In this document: one piece after another, positions 44,736 through 54,618 of the stretch
How the letters are laid out: each line of letters begins with the position of its first letter
Position numbering within the stretch: the stretch's first letter is position 1
Assembly (NCBI RefSeq): GCF_013409255.1
Contig: NZ_JACCAS010000001.1
Location: forward strand, 2,604,001-2,668,000
Source: Paraburkholderia bryophila
Lineage (GTDB): Bacteria > Pseudomonadota > Gammaproteobacteria > Burkholderiales > Burkholderiaceae
Direction of reading: 5' to 3'
Length of the DNA stretch: 64,000 nucleotides
Translations under genes and position numbers: made by a program
Notes under the pieces: generated by a model
The model's database searches: none
The model's input: the letters and a program-made list of their open reading frames with translations, nothing else
What the model was told of the DNA's origin: nothing

Positions 44736-45953
44736 ATGTCCGTGTCCGACCGTTCCGCCGAATTCGCCTCGCTCCCCGCCGCTCACCGCGAGCTCACCGA
44801 CACCGCCCGCCAACGCGCGCGCTTCGCCACGATGGCGGTGTTCTTTATCGCCGGCATGATGTACGCGTCGTGGGGGGTGCATGTGCCGACGGTGCGCGAC
44901 CGCTTCCATCTGAACGCGGCGCTGCTTTCGTTTGCACTGCTGGCGGTGGCGGGCGGCTCGATCGGCGCGATGGCGGCCAATGCTTCGTGGATCGCGCGAG
45001 TCGGCACGCGACGCGCGTGCCTGACCGGCGGGCTGGTGATGGCGGTCTGTGCGGCGCTGATTCTGGTCGTGCCGGCCTACTGGATGCTGCTGATCGTGCT
45101 GGCGATTTTCGGCGCGGGCATGGCCACGCTCGACGTCGCGATGAACGCCGAAGCCAGCGCCGTCGAGAAAGCGCTCGGCAAGCCGATCATGTCGTCGCTG
45201 CATGGCATGTTCAGTGTCGGCGGGATGATCGGCGCGGCCGTCGGCGGCGCCTTGCTGGCGCGCGGCATGGCGCCCGCGCTGCATCTCGCGCTGGCCGCGA
45301 CGGTCAGCGCGCTGGTGCTGGTCGCCGCTTGCCCGTCGGTGCTGCCGCACGTGCCGCACGAGGATCATCCCGATGCCGCGACGCCGCGCGCCAACCGCTG
45401 GCGCTCGCCGGCGCTGTGGGCGCTCGGCGCGATGGCGCTGGTCGCCTTGATCGCCGAAGGCGCCATGTACGACTGGGCGACCGTCTATATGCGCGATGTC
45501 GTGTTGGCCACGCCCGCGCTCGCCAGCGCCGCCTACGCGGCGTTTTCCGGCGGCATGGCGGCCGCGCGTTTCGCCGGCGACGTGGTCCGCGCCCGCTTCG
45601 GCGCACCGCAACTGGTGATGGCAAGCGCGACGCTCGCCTGCGCGGGCATGGTCGGCGCGCTTCTACTGCCGAATTCGGTGGCGGCGCTGATCGGCTTCAC
45701 GCTGATGGGACTCGGCCTCGCGAACATGATGCCGGTGCTGTTCGCGGCGGCGGCGAGCGTCAAGGGCATTCACGCGGCGGAAGGGCTCGCGCATGTCGCG
45801 GGGCTGGCGTACTTCGGGCTGATGCTTGGGCCGGTGATTATCGGCGCGGTGACGCAGGCGACCAGTTTGCCGATTGGCTTGTCGGTGGTGGCGGTGTGTT
45901 CCGCGTTGATCGCGATCGCCGGGCCGAAGGTGCTGCGGCGTTTGAAGATCTGA
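44736..45953 (+). CDS. MFS transporter (YbjJ-like)
   Basis: A 405-residue inner-membrane protein with 12 predicted hydrophobic segments. A cytoplasmic N-terminus of about 30 residues precedes FATMAVFFIAGMMYASWGVHVP, the opening of the YbjJ-type group. The conserved SSLHGMFSVGGMIGA segment (about 149-163) and a second-half AAARFAGDVVRARFG loop fit that family. Substrates of this group are not established. It stands alone, divergent from the HugZ-like gene. Confidence 0.85.
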   Translation: MSVSDRSAEFASLPAAHRELTDTARQRARFATMAVFFIAGMMYASWGVHVPTVRDRFHLNAALLSFALLAVAGGSIGAMAANASWIARVGTRRACLTGGLVMAVCAALILVVPAYWMLLIVLAIFGAGMATLDVAMNAEASAVEKALGKPIMSSLHGMFSVGGMIGAAVGGALLARGMAPALHLALAATVSALVLVAACPSVLPHVPHEDHPDAATPRANRWRSPALWALGAMALVALIAEGAMYDWATVYMRDVVLATPALASAAYAAFSGGMAAARFAGDVVRARFGAPQLVMASATLACAGMVGALLLPNSVAALIGFTLMGLGLANMMPVLFAAAASVKGIHAAEGLAHVAGLAYFGLMLGPVIIGAVTQATSLPIGLSVVAVCSALIAIAGPKVLRRLKI

Positions 45954-46211
45954 GGCGCGGGTGCGTGTGAAGGCGTCGGTGCGTGTGACAGGCATACGAA
46001 AACGCGCCACCTTACGTTACGTTACGCACGGCCGACGGCCTGAGGTGTTCCGCGACACATCACCGATATCGCGCCGCTGCGCATCCTGGCGACACCTTTT
46101 TACGTCATTGATTTATATGAATTTATTTAGCCAAACGACGGCAGAAATGAAAATGGCATAGGCCTTGCAGTTAGCTTCCCCAACAGTCTTCAAACTACGG
46201 GGGAGCAGACC

Positions 46212-47870
46212 ATGAATCGCAATTTCAAACTGTCGGCGATCGCTATGTGCGTGTCGTCGATGATCATCCTCACAGGATGCGGCAGCACGTTGACCGGCGC
46301 GGGGATGACCGGTGGCGCAGGGGCGGCTGGCGGGGGCGCTGGTGCGGGTGCCGGAACTGGCGGGGGTGCTGGAGGCGGATCGGGTGGTGGCACGCCGACG
46401 CCTACTCCGACGCCTACTCCGACGCCGACGCCGACACCCACGCCTACGCCAACACCCACGCCCACTCCAACGCCGACGCCGACGCCGACGCCGACACCCA
46501 CTCCAACGCCGACGCCGACGCCGACACCAACGCCGACGCCCACTCCAACGCCCACCAGCGCCAACCCCATCGGCGTAGTGGTCCAAAACACCGGCAACGT
46601 GATCACCGCCACCGGCCAAACCGTCGCAGCGGTCGGCAGCCAGATCGGCCTCACGCCGATCCCCGGTACGAATCCGGCGACCACCACCGCGCTCGGCAAC
46701 GTCGTGTCGAATCTCGGCAACGGCGTTACCGCGGTCGGCACGGGCGCGGCGAACGGCCTCGGTCAGCTCGGCAATTCGACCGATCCGCTCGGCACGACGC
46801 TCGCGAGCAGCGGCAATCTGGTTGTCGATTCCGGCCAGGCCGTCAACAGCGCCGGCCAACTCGTGACGAGTCTCGGCAGCGGCCCCACCGCGCCGCTTAG
46901 CCCACTGACCACGCCGCTCGGCAGCACGGTCTCGACGGTCGGCAACGCGGTCAGCGGTCTCGGCACGCAGCTCGGTTCGCAACTGACGAACGGCCCGATC
47001 CAGCAGGTCACGCAAACCATCAGCACGACGATCACGCCGATCACCAGTACGCTCGCGCAGACCACTCAAACCGTCGGCGATACGACCGGTCTCGGGGCGC
47101 CGCTGAACGGCCTGCTGTCGACCATCGGCCACGGTCTCGACAGTGCCGGCGGCCAGATCAGCAGTGCGACCAGCAATCCGATCGGCCAGAACCTCGGCAA
47201 CGTCGTGACCAAGCTCGGCGACACGGTCACGTCGGCGGGCGGCCTGCTGACCGCCGGCGGCACCGGCAGCGGTAATCCGCTGGGCGGCCTCACCGGCCTC
47301 CTGAATCCCGGCAGCGGCGGCTCGGGCAATCCGCTGAGCGGCACGCCGCTCGCGCCATTGACCAGCATTCTGACCGCGTTGCCCGGCACGCTCAGCGGCG
47401 GCCTGACGGGCGGCAGCGGTAGCGGCCCGCTCGCGCCGCTGACCAACGTGATCAGCACCTTGACCGGCAGCGCCGGCGGGACGGGCAGTCCGCTTGCACC
47501 GTTGACCGGCGTCGTCAGTTCGGTGACCGGCGCGTTGAGCGGCGCGGCAGGCGGCAGCAGTCCGCTTGCGCCGCTGACCGGCGTGGTGAGTTCGGTAACC
47601 AGCGCACTGAGTGGCGCGGCCGGCGGCGGCAATCTGCTTGCGCCGGTGACCTCGGCGGTGTCGTCGCTGACGGGCGCGCTCGGCTCGGCGGCGGGCTCGG
47701 GCGGTAGCAGCGGCGGTAGCGGCAGCGGTGGCAGCAGCAACCCGCTCGCTCCGGTCACCGGCCTGCTGAATAGCGTCACCGGCACCTTGACCGGCGCGGC
47801 GACCTCAGCCGGCGGCGCCACGGGTGGCAGTTTGCTCGGTGGTCTCGGCGCCCTTGGAACGAAGAAGTGA
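46212..47870 (+). CDS. Proline-threonine-repeat lipoprotein
   Basis: A 552-residue exported protein. The signal peptide ends in the lipobox LTGCGST. After a Gly/Ala-rich stretch, residues about 61-115 are an unbroken Thr-Pro dipeptide repeat encoded by CCGACG/CCCACT-type hexamers. The remainder is Gly/Ser/Leu-rich with NxGNxVxxxG-type repetition and, near the C-terminus, three units of about 34-36 residues beginning APLTGVVSSVTGALSGAA. Similar proteins in this genus are annotated as collagen-like or surface proteins. A cell-surface spacer or adhesive role is inference. A strong terminator follows. Confidence 0.8.
   Translation: MNRNFKLSAIAMCVSSMIILTGCGSTLTGAGMTGGAGAAGGGAGAGAGTGGGAGGGSGGGTPTPTPTPTPTPTPTPTPTPTPTPTPTPTPTPTPTPTPTPTPTPTPTPTPTPTPTSANPIGVVVQNTGNVITATGQTVAAVGSQIGLTPIPGTNPATTTALGNVVSNLGNGVTAVGTGAANGLGQLGNSTDPLGTTLASSGNLVVDSGQAVNSAGQLVTSLGSGPTAPLSPLTTPLGSTVSTVGNAVSGLGTQLGSQLTNGPIQQVTQTISTTITPITSTLAQTTQTVGDTTGLGAPLNGLLSTIGHGLDSAGGQISSATSNPIGQNLGNVVTKLGDTVTSAGGLLTAGGTGSGNPLGGLTGLLNPGSGGSGNPLSGTPLAPLTSILTALPGTLSGGLTGGSGSGPLAPLTNVISTLTGSAGGTGSPLAPLTGVVSSVTGALSGAAGGSSPLAPLTGVVSSVTSALSGAAGGGNLLAPVTSAVSSLTGALGSAAGSGGSSGGSGSGGSSNPLAPVTGLLNSVTGTLTGAATSAGGATGGSLLGGLGALGTKK
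46392..46554 (+). repeat. Coding hexanucleotide repeat (Thr-Pro)n
   Basis: Roughly 27 tandem ACGCCN-type hexamers with wobble differences encode the Thr-Pro tract of the lipoprotein gene. Such tracts change length by slippage in steps of two residues without breaking the frame. Confidence 0.85.
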
Positions 47871-47930
47871 CGAAGACGAATAACGGCAGCAAATAACGAC
47901 GCGTATAAAAACAGCGTCGAAGGGGGGCGG

Positions 47931-47962
47931 CGAGCCGGGCAACCGGTTCGCCGTTTTTTTAT
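47931..47962 (+). terminator. Rho-independent terminator after the repeat lipoprotein gene
   Basis: GGCGAGCCGG and CCGGTTCGCC pair (one G-T) around GCAA, followed by GTTTTTTT. Confidence 0.9.
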
Positions 47963-48044
47963 CGGCGCGTGCTAACGCGAGTGGTCACGTCACGCGGCTT
48001 AAGAACCCATCACGCGCAGTCGACACCGCGTGCGCTTCATCGCA

Positions 48045-49061
48045 TCACAGCTCGTGATACGTATCGTAATGCCGGGAAAAATCGTTACTGCGCAGAAAAT
48101 TGGTGAACGTCATCGTCACCGATGCATCGAGTCCTTCGACGTAATGCCACCAGCCGATCGGCAAAAACAGTAACTCGCCGGGCGCGAGCGTGCATTCGAG
48201 CAACTGCGTGTTTCGCATCGATGGGAAACGCTCGTAGTCGATCGCGGCGCCATCCACCTGCGAATAACAATGCAGATGGTTCGCCATATGCGGCGTATCG
48301 CACAACGGCGCCAACCTGATCCGCTTACGGCCAATCACCTGCGCCATGAAGTTATTGGTCAGATCATGATGAAACGGCGTCCGCGTCCCCGCCGGTCCCA
48401 TCCAGAAGAATCCGGTATCGGCCGACGCAGGATCGAGATACTCGTCAATCACCGGCACATCGGACCATAAGGCCGCGAGCGCCGCGCGATTATGCGAGGT
48501 GTTATTCGCGGTCATGTAGAAATCGTTGGTCGGGCCGCTGCGCTCGACCAGATCGACATAATCGGCGAACCGCATCATGCGCTTGAGCTTCGGCTGATTG
48601 ATTTCGTAATTCGCATCCGACTCGCGATCGAACTGCACTTCCACTTCGCAATCGCCGCAACGCTCGCGGAAATAATCGAACCGCCATTGCGTGCGCGCGG
48701 GCCAGAAATCGAACGCACCGGTCATGATCACCGGCCGGTTCTGACAGTAGTACTGCTCGAAGAACGCATCGCGCGACAAACGCTCGCGCCGCTCGATTTC
48801 ACCGCTACCCGCGCGCATGCGATTGAGCGTGCCGTACACCGACAAAATCCAGTCGCGCTTACGCAAACGATTGCGCAAACGCGCAGCCCCATGAAAATAA
48901 GGACTCGCGAGTACCGCATCGATTTCCCGCGCCGACTCCGCCGCGTCGAAACCATGTTCGAGCAGCGCGCCATGCAATGCGTCCGGCTGGGCGTCGAGCA
49001 TCAGATTCTCGGCGATCCAGCGGCGCCAGTCGTCGTCGAATGAACGGGTCACGGTCGTCAC
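48045..49061 (-). CDS. Cupin-like (JmjC-type) Fe(II)/2-oxoglutarate-dependent oxygenase
   Basis: The start is GTG 49061 with GGGAG upstream, giving 338 residues. The N-terminal 130 residues are helical. The Cupin_8/JmjC domain follows with GTRTPFHHDLTNNFMAQV, supplying H-x-D (about 238-240), and FLPIGWWHYVEGLD, supplying the distal His (about 303), together forming the iron facial triad. Lys and Arg residues nearby would bind 2-oxoglutarate. Family members hydroxylate proteins or small molecules; the substrate is unknown. Confidence 0.83.
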   Translation of the reverse strand: MTTVTRSFDDDWRRWIAENLMLDAQPDALHGALLEHGFDAAESAREIDAVLASPYFHGAARLRNRLRKRDWILSVYGTLNRMRAGSGEIERRERLSRDAFFEQYYCQNRPVIMTGAFDFWPARTQWRFDYFRERCGDCEVEVQFDRESDANYEINQPKLKRMMRFADYVDLVERSGPTNDFYMTANNTSHNRAALAALWSDVPVIDEYLDPASADTGFFWMGPAGTRTPFHHDLTNNFMAQVIGRKRIRLAPLCDTPHMANHLHCYSQVDGAAIDYERFPSMRNTQLLECTLAPGELLFLPIGWWHYVEGLDASVTMTFTNFLRSNDFSRHYDTYHEL

Positions 49062-49079
49062 GGCGCTCTCCCTCAAAAG

Positions 49080-49115
49080 AAAAGGCACGCGAACCTTGCG
49101 GCGCGCGTGCCTTTT
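49080..49115 (-). terminator. Rho-independent terminator after the LivK-type gene
   Basis: AAAGGCACGCG and CGCGTGCCTTT pair around a roughly 12-base loop, with T or A tracts on both sides. It lies 49 bases beyond the binding-protein stop and separates it from the cupin gene. Confidence 0.82.
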
Positions 49116-49163
49116 AATCAGCGGATCGAAGACAGGCACAAAGCCGTCTTCGGTCACGCGAAT

Positions 49164-50309
49164 TTACATCTTCACTACGTCGAGCAGCGTCTTCTTGCCG
49201 GCCTTGTAGTTGTACAGCGAGATCACGCCGTGTTGAAGGTCACCCTTCGAGTCGAACGTGGTTTCGCCGATCACACCCTTGTAGTCCGTTGCCGGCATTG
49301 CTGCCAGGATCTTGGCCGGATCGGTCGAATTAGCACGCTTCATAGCGTCGACGATGATGTACACAGCGTCATACGTGAACGGTGCGTAGATCTGGATCGG
49401 CTGACCGAAACGCTTCTGATACTTGGCGAGGAACGCCGGGCCGCCAGCCATCTTCTCGAGCGCCATACCGGCTTCCGAGCAGACGATGTTGTCGGTTGCG
49501 TCGCCAGCCAGGTCAGCCAGCTTGTCGGTACACACGCCGTCGCCAGCCAGCACCTTCGCACGCAGGCCGAGCTGCTTGGCTTGCTTCGCGAACGGGCCGC
49601 CGGTTGCGTCCATACCGCCGTACATGATCGCGTCCGGGTTTTCGCCCTTGATCTTCGTCAGAATCGCGCGGAAGTCGACAGCCTTGTCGTTCGTCGCGTC
49701 ATGCGACATCACGTTCAGGCCCAGCGACTTGGCGGTCTTTTCGAATTCGTTGGCGAGACCCTGGCCGTAAGCGGTCGAGTCGTCGACGATTGCGACGCTC
49801 TTCACTTTCAAGCCCTTGGCTGCGTAGTTAGCCAGTGCCGGACCTTGTTGCGCATCGGTCGCAACGACGCGGTACGTCGTCTTGAAACCTTGTTGCGTGT
49901 AAGCCGGGTTCGTTGCCGACGGCGAGATCTGAACGATGCCTGCATCGCTATAGATCTTCGAAGCCGGAATCGACGTACCCGAGTTCAAGTGACCGACCAC
50001 GGCGACGACCTTATCGTCGACCAGCTTCTGCGCGACTTGCGTAGCAGTACGCGGGTCGGCTGCGTCGTCTTGTGCGTCGAGTTGCAGCGTGATTTTCTGG
50101 CCACCGATCGTCAGGCCCTTGGCGTTGATTTCTTCAACCGCCAGGCGCGCGCCGTTTTCGTTGTCTTTACCCAGGTGAGCGATACCGCCGGTCAACGGTG
50201 CAACGTGACCGATCTTGACGACCGTGTCGGCTGCAGCCGAAGTTGCCAACGTCGCGAACAGCATCGCCGCAGCGCTGATCGGCAACAGCTTTTGAATCTT
50301 GATGTTCAT
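49164..50309 (-). CDS. Branched-chain amino acid ABC transporter periplasmic binding protein
   Basis: The ATG at 50309 starts a Sec signal peptide (MNIKIQKLLPISAAAMLF) cleaved near TSAAADT, giving 381 residues. The periplasmic type I fold of the LivJ/LivK family is evident from VVKIGHVAPLTGGIAHLG (about 29-46), GARLAVEEINAKG, VVGHLNSGTSIPAS (about 105-118, ligand-binding loop) and RVVATDAQQG. No permease or ATPase genes adjoin, so it must supply transporter parts encoded elsewhere. Its solitary location and strong terminator suggest high separate expression. Confidence 0.92.
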   Translation of the reverse strand: MNIKIQKLLPISAAAMLFATLATSAAADTVVKIGHVAPLTGGIAHLGKDNENGARLAVEEINAKGLTIGGQKITLQLDAQDDAADPRTATQVAQKLVDDKVVAVVGHLNSGTSIPASKIYSDAGIVQISPSATNPAYTQQGFKTTYRVVATDAQQGPALANYAAKGLKVKSVAIVDDSTAYGQGLANEFEKTAKSLGLNVMSHDATNDKAVDFRAILTKIKGENPDAIMYGGMDATGGPFAKQAKQLGLRAKVLAGDGVCTDKLADLAGDATDNIVCSEAGMALEKMAGGPAFLAKYQKRFGQPIQIYAPFTYDAVYIIVDAMKRANSTDPAKILAAMPATDYKGVIGETTFDSKGDLQHGVISLYNYKAGKKTLLDVVKM

Positions 50310-50743
50310 GTAAGTCTCCAGTTTCGGTCCCAAAAACAACGTAATCGCCCTGTGCCCCCGCTTCCCCTACACGTGTCGCTCAATCCCGTGGACGACCACG
50401 CCGGTTGCATCGTTCATGCACTTGGCCAGCACGCTCGCCGGTCTGTTTGTGGCAGGCGGCAACCCGTACTTGCGCGCAAGTGTAGGCCATCAAATTAAAT
50501 TGTGGGACTTTTTTGAGGAAGTGGGATCAACACTAATAGCGTTTATCCAACAGGTACTGATTCCGTCTGGAGAGACTGGCTTGAAAGCACCAGCCCATGC
50601 GGGTTTCCGCTAAGTCGCGCTGTCGCCTAACAGCGCGGCCTAAAGCTTTTCGCGACTTAAACCGTTAATGTTTTAAATAGGCTTTGTGCTTAAAAATAAG
50701 GCGCGCCGCCGAGCATTGCGGGGCGCGCCTGGCGTATGCCGAA
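50310..50743. other. Intergenic region between LivK-type and nitronate monooxygenase genes
   Basis: The left part is upstream of the binding-protein gene and should hold its promoter; it includes an AT-rich stretch near 50485-50540. The right end holds the nitronate monooxygenase terminator. No gene is supported. Confidence 0.45.
50693..50730 (-). terminator. Terminator of the nitronate monooxygenase gene
   Basis: AGGCGCGCC and GGCGCGCCT pair perfectly. On the minus strand the stem leads into TTATTTTTAAG. It begins 14 bases after the stop. Confidence 0.78.
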
Positions 50744-51847
50744 TCAGCGTTGTTGCGCAGCGATCCGCGACGTCGCCGCATGCCACTCCTGTTCGAGTTG
50801 CGCCATCAGTTCTGCGGCACTGATTCCCTCCGGGCGCGCACGGCCGAGCGGAGCGCCCTGCCCCGACCAGAGCGACAGATAATCGGCGTTCTGCGCACGG
50901 CCCGCGCTCTGCCGCAACTCCTGCGTCAATGCGTTTTGCACCGGATACGGCGCGACCTTTTGCGCTGTTTCGCTCAAACTTTGCATCAACGGATTGCGTA
51001 TGCCGCGCGCGTGTCGACCGGTGATGGCCCGCGTCACCGAGGTCGACGTATCCGACATATCGCGTACGCGGGTTTTCCAGGCCTGCGGAATCGCGCTCTC
51101 GCGACAGGTGAGAAACGCGGTGCCCATGGCCGCCGCTTGCGCGCCGAGCGCGAGCGCGGCGACGATGCCGCGGCCGTCCATGATGCCGCCCGCCGCCAGC
51201 ACAGGCAGCCCGGTCGCGTCGACCAGTTGCGGCACGAGCGCGAGGGTGCCGACCAGCGCGTCTTCGAACGCGCCGATGAAGGTGCCGCGATGCGCGCCCG
51301 CCTCCGCGCCTTGCGCGGCGATCGCATCGGCGCCCACGTCGCGCCAGGCGACGCCTTCGGCGGTATGCGTTGCCGTGCCTATTACATATAGACCGGCGTC
51401 ATGCAAACGCGCGACGTCGTGCGCCGGCAGCAGCCCGAAGGTGAAGCTCGCCACCGGCACGCGCAATTCGATCAGCATCTCCAGTTGCGCGCGGAAATCC
51501 GGCGCATAGCGTTCGAGCGGCTGGCCGGGCGGCAGGTCGAACTCGGCGCGCAACGGGTCGATGGCTTCGAGCGCGCGCCGCACGGTCGCGTCGTCCGGCG
51601 CGGCCGGGTCGAGCACGAACAGGTTCACGCCGAACGGTCGATCCGTCAGCGCGCGAATCGCCGCGACTTCGCTCGCGATCTTCTCCGGCGGCAACGCGGC
51701 GCCCGCCAGAAAACCGAGGCCGCCGGCATTCGAGACCGCCGCAACCAGCGCGGGCGTGGTCGCGCCGCCGGCCATGGGCGCCTGCACAACCGGCACTCGC
51801 AGCGCGAAACGTTCAGCAAACGATGTCACAAAACGGACTTCACTCAT
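50744..51847 (-). CDS. Nitronate monooxygenase (2-nitropropane dioxygenase family)
   Basis: The ATG at 51847 follows AAGGA at the right distance, giving 367 residues. This FMN-dependent TIM-barrel enzyme oxidises alkyl nitronates. Signatures are VPVVQAPMAGGATTPALVAA (about 18-37), GGLGFLAGA (about 43-51), the ADAIAAQGAEAGAHRGTF loop with the catalytic His (about 177), and VLAAGGIMDGRGIVAALALGA (about 212-232) for phosphate binding. It diverges from the dienelactone hydrolase gene. The natural substrate, often propionate 3-nitronate, is assumed from the family. Confidence 0.9.
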   Translation of the reverse strand: MSEVRFVTSFAERFALRVPVVQAPMAGGATTPALVAAVSNAGGLGFLAGAALPPEKIASEVAAIRALTDRPFGVNLFVLDPAAPDDATVRRALEAIDPLRAEFDLPPGQPLERYAPDFRAQLEMLIELRVPVASFTFGLLPAHDVARLHDAGLYVIGTATHTAEGVAWRDVGADAIAAQGAEAGAHRGTFIGAFEDALVGTLALVPQLVDATGLPVLAAGGIMDGRGIVAALALGAQAAAMGTAFLTCRESAIPQAWKTRVRDMSDTSTSVTRAITGRHARGIRNPLMQSLSETAQKVAPYPVQNALTQELRQSAGRAQNADYLSLWSGQGAPLGRARPEGISAAELMAQLEQEWHAATSRIAAQQR

Positions 51848-52134
51848 GATCGATTCCTTTTGGGTCATGCGCTCGCGGCAACCGCGAGCCGATAGCGTCG
51901 ACTGTATAGAGAGGGTCCGCGGCCGAAAAATGAATAATCGAGAACGTTTCAATCGTCTTACGAGATTCATGCCGCGCACGCCTTGTCGGCGTGCCTTGTC
52001 AGCGCGCGTGGGGCCTCGCTGCAGCGCCTTTCTTTTTTTGGCAAACTGACCGCCCGCTTCAGGCATTCAGGCCTCCGGCATTCATTCAGACCGACCTCGT
52101 GCGAAAACGCACACGGGTCTATGTGGAGAGCACC

Positions 52135-52833
52135 ATGAGCATCACGTCCCGATGGATCGACATTCCCGCCGGCAACGACAGCTTCGGCGGATACCTCGCG
52201 CTGCCCCAGGGCGGCAAAGGACCGGCCGTCATCATCATTCAGGAAATCTTCGGCGTGAACGGACATATCCGCTCGATCGTGGAACAGTACGCGCATGACG
52301 GCTACGTCGCGCTCGCGCCTGACGTGTTCTGGCGGCTGCAGCCGCGCGTCGAGTTGACGTACGAAGGCGCGGATCGCGCGAGGGGCGTCGAACTGATGCA
52401 GAAGCTCAACGTCGGCGAAGCCGTGTCCGACATCGGCGCAGCAGCCGCCGCATTGCGCGCGATGCCCGAAGTGACCGGCAAGCTTGCAGCGATCGGTTAC
52501 TGCTTCGGCGGCCAGTTGGCTTATCTGGCGGCGGCGCAAGGCACGCTCGACGGCGCGGTCGCCTACTACGGCGGCGGCATCCAGAATAAGCTCGACGAAG
52601 CCGCGAAGATCAAGGTGCCGATGCAATTCCATTACGGCGAACTCGACGCGCACATTCCGTTGTCGGCGGTCGGTCAGATTCAGGAGCGCTTCGCCGGTCG
52701 CGCGGATGCCGAGTTTCACATCTATCCGAATGCGGATCACGGCTTCAATTGCACGGAGCGCGCGTCGTATAACCAGCGCGCGTCGGCGCTCGCGCATGGG
52801 CGCACGCTGACGTTTCTTGCCGAGCGGCTTTGA
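52135..52833 (+). CDS. Dienelactone hydrolase family protein
   Basis: A 232-residue alpha/beta hydrolase with GGAGAG before the ATG. The nucleophile is the Cys of IGYCFGGQ (about 122-129), which replaces Ser as in true dienelactone hydrolases. [13 protein letters not shown] (about 36-48) carries the conserved Glu, GELDAHIPL the Asp and [10 protein letters not shown] the His. Such enzymes open dienelactones in chlorocatechol breakdown, but many homologues act on other esters. No catechol genes adjoin. Confidence 0.9.
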   Translation: MSITSRWIDIPAGNDSFGGYLALPQGGKGPAVIIIQEIFGVNGHIRSIVEQYAHDGYVALAPDVFWRLQPRVELTYEGADRARGVELMQKLNVGEAVSDIGAAAAALRAMPEVTGKLAAIGYCFGGQLAYLAAAQGTLDGAVAYYGGGIQNKLDEAAKIKVPMQFHYGELDAHIPLSAVGQIQERFAGRADAEFHIYPNADHGFNCTERASYNQRASALAHGRTLTFLAERL

Positions 52834-52893
52834 TGTGCGGTTGATTGGCGTTTGATTGGCGTTTGATTCGCCTGTAACTCAGTTACTCTCCTG

Positions 52894-52926
52894 AAGACGG
52901 CGCGTCCGCGACTCGCCGTCTTTTTT
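52894..52926 (+). terminator. Rho-independent terminator after the dienelactone hydrolase gene
   Basis: AAGACGGCG and CGCCGTCTT pair perfectly around an 11-base loop, with a run of six T overlapping the end of the stem. Confidence 0.9.
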
Positions 52927-53038
52927 CATGTGCGGCGATTAGCCTGAAACCCGAGCGACGCAACGTCCAGGCGAACAGGTTAACCGAGCGCATGAAAAAC
53001 CACCCGGCTCACCATTCGAAAGCGAGGACCTCTCCGTC

Positions 53039-54556
53039 GTGCTATCAGACTATCTCGCCCATGACGCCATCGGCCTCGCCGAACTCGTGCGGACTCGCCA
53101 GGCGAGCGCTCGCGAATTGCTCGACATCGCGATCTCGCGCACCGAAGCCGTTAATCCCGCGATCAACGCCATCGTCCTGAAAGACTACGACGCAGCCCGT
53201 CACCGTGCATCGCGCGACGACGCGAGCCGGGCCAACGGCGCGGACCCGAGTGATAGCACGAGCGCACAGGCAGCGTTGGCCGGCGTGCCGTATCTGATCA
53301 AAGACCTGGGCGCGCCGATTGCCGGATTGCGCATGGCGATGGGCAGCCGCCACTATCGCCACTTCATTCCCACGGAAGACGCGCCGGTCGTCACGCTCTC
53401 GAAAGCGGCCGGCCTCAACATCTTCGCCAAGACCAGCACCTCCGAACTCGGCCAGATGCCTTATACGGAGCCCGAACTGTTCGGCGCGTGCCGCAATCCG
53501 TGGAATCTCGACCACACGCCGGGCGGCTCCAGCGGTGGCGCAGCGGCGGCGGTGGCCGCCGGCATCGTGCCGCTCGCGCATGCGTCGGACGGTGGCGGTT
53601 CGATCCGCATTCCCGCTTCGTGCTGCGGACTGTTCGGTCTCAAACCTTCGCGAGCTCGCGTGCCGCGCGTCGCGCCGCCGGGCGCCGGCGATCTCGGCGT
53701 CGATCATGCGGTCTCGCGCAGCGTACGCGATAGCGCGTTATTGCTCGATCTGCTGTCGGGTAATGCGCAGCGGCCACTCGGCGCGCCCGGCACCTTTCTC
53801 GGCGCGAGCCGCGAGCCGTGCAAGCCGCTGAATATCGCGTACGTCACCGAGCCGATGCTGGCGCCCGTGCTCTCCGCCGACTCGCGCGCCGCGCTCGACG
53901 ACGCCGCGCAGCTCGCCATGTCGCTCGGTCACAACATCGAACCGGTTTCGCTCGGCATCGACTTCGCGACGGTTCGTCACGCGTTTCTTATGCTCTGGTC
54001 GGTGACAGCGGAAGAGTTGGTGCTGAACGCCGACCGCATTACGGGCCGCAAACCATCGCGCAGCGAGTTCGAAATTTCGACGTGGGCCATGGCGCACATG
54101 GGCCGTAAGCTCGGCGAGCGCGGCTTGCCCTCCGCGCTCGAAGAACAACGCCGCATCACCGCACGCCTCACCGATCTGCTGAACCGCTACGACGTGGTGT
54201 TGTGCGCCACGCTGGCCGCGCCGCCGATCAAGATCGGCGAGATGCATCCCACCTCGGCCGAGCGGATGCAGATGCGCGCGGTCAGCGCGTTGCCGATCGA
54301 GGCGCTCATGAGAAAGCTGCTGACCGAGGCGTCGAACAAGGCGTTCGCGTGGGCGGGCTGCACGGAGTTGTTCAATCTGACGGGGCAACCGGCGATGTCG
54401 GTGCCGTTGTACTGGAATGCGCGGGGTTTGCCGGTCGGCGTGCAATTCGCCGCGCGCGAAGGCGGCGAAGCGACGCTGCTGCGTCTGGCCGCACAACTCG
54501 AAACGGCGCGACCGTGGTTCGATAAACGCCCGCCGTTGATGCAGGCCCGGAGTTAG
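53039..54556 (+). CDS. Amidase signature family protein
   Basis: The start is GTG 53039, giving 505 residues beginning [17 protein letters not shown], as in many amidases. The Ser-cisSer-Lys triad is visible: Lys in [10 protein letters not shown] (about 87), the Ser-Ser pair in [16 protein letters not shown] (about 161-176) and the downstream nucleophile Ser in [11 protein letters not shown] (about 187). The enzyme hydrolyses an amide or related bond. The substrate is unknown. The next gene, a convergent MHS-type transporter, might supply substrate, but that is only adjacency. Confidence 0.92.
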   Translation: MLSDYLAHDAIGLAELVRTRQASARELLDIAISRTEAVNPAINAIVLKDYDAARHRASRDDASRANGADPSDSTSAQAALAGVPYLIKDLGAPIAGLRMAMGSRHYRHFIPTEDAPVVTLSKAAGLNIFAKTSTSELGQMPYTEPELFGACRNPWNLDHTPGGSSGGAAAAVAAGIVPLAHASDGGGSIRIPASCCGLFGLKPSRARVPRVAPPGAGDLGVDHAVSRSVRDSALLLDLLSGNAQRPLGAPGTFLGASREPCKPLNIAYVTEPMLAPVLSADSRAALDDAAQLAMSLGHNIEPVSLGIDFATVRHAFLMLWSVTAEELVLNADRITGRKPSRSEFEISTWAMAHMGRKLGERGLPSALEEQRRITARLTDLLNRYDVVLCATLAAPPIKIGEMHPTSAERMQMRAVSALPIEALMRKLLTEASNKAFAWAGCTELFNLTGQPAMSVPLYWNARGLPVGVQFAAREGGEATLLRLAAQLETARPWFDKRPPLMQARS

Positions 54557-54618
54557 AGAGTTAGAGAGTTGGATTGCTCAGATCAGGCCTCAACACCTGA
54601 TTCGAATCGGACCACATG

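Noticed and set aside
44139..45611. A 490-codon frame antisense to the MFS transporter gene
   Set aside because: High GC creates long antisense frames. The sense strand encodes a clear membrane transporter, and the antisense product is low-complexity Arg/His-rich.
46190..46741. A long antisense frame rich in Val-Gly repeats
   Set aside because: It is the complement of the Thr-Pro repeat coding tract and has no independent start or motif support.
49107..50498. A 463-codon frame antisense to the LivK-type gene
   Set aside because: The minus strand encodes a well-conserved binding protein with signal peptide and terminator. The plus-strand frame has no family features.
54556..54585. Short direct repeat AGTTAGAG after the amidase gene
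   Set aside because: Only two or three imperfect copies of about 9 bases, with no structure. It is likely chance slippage.
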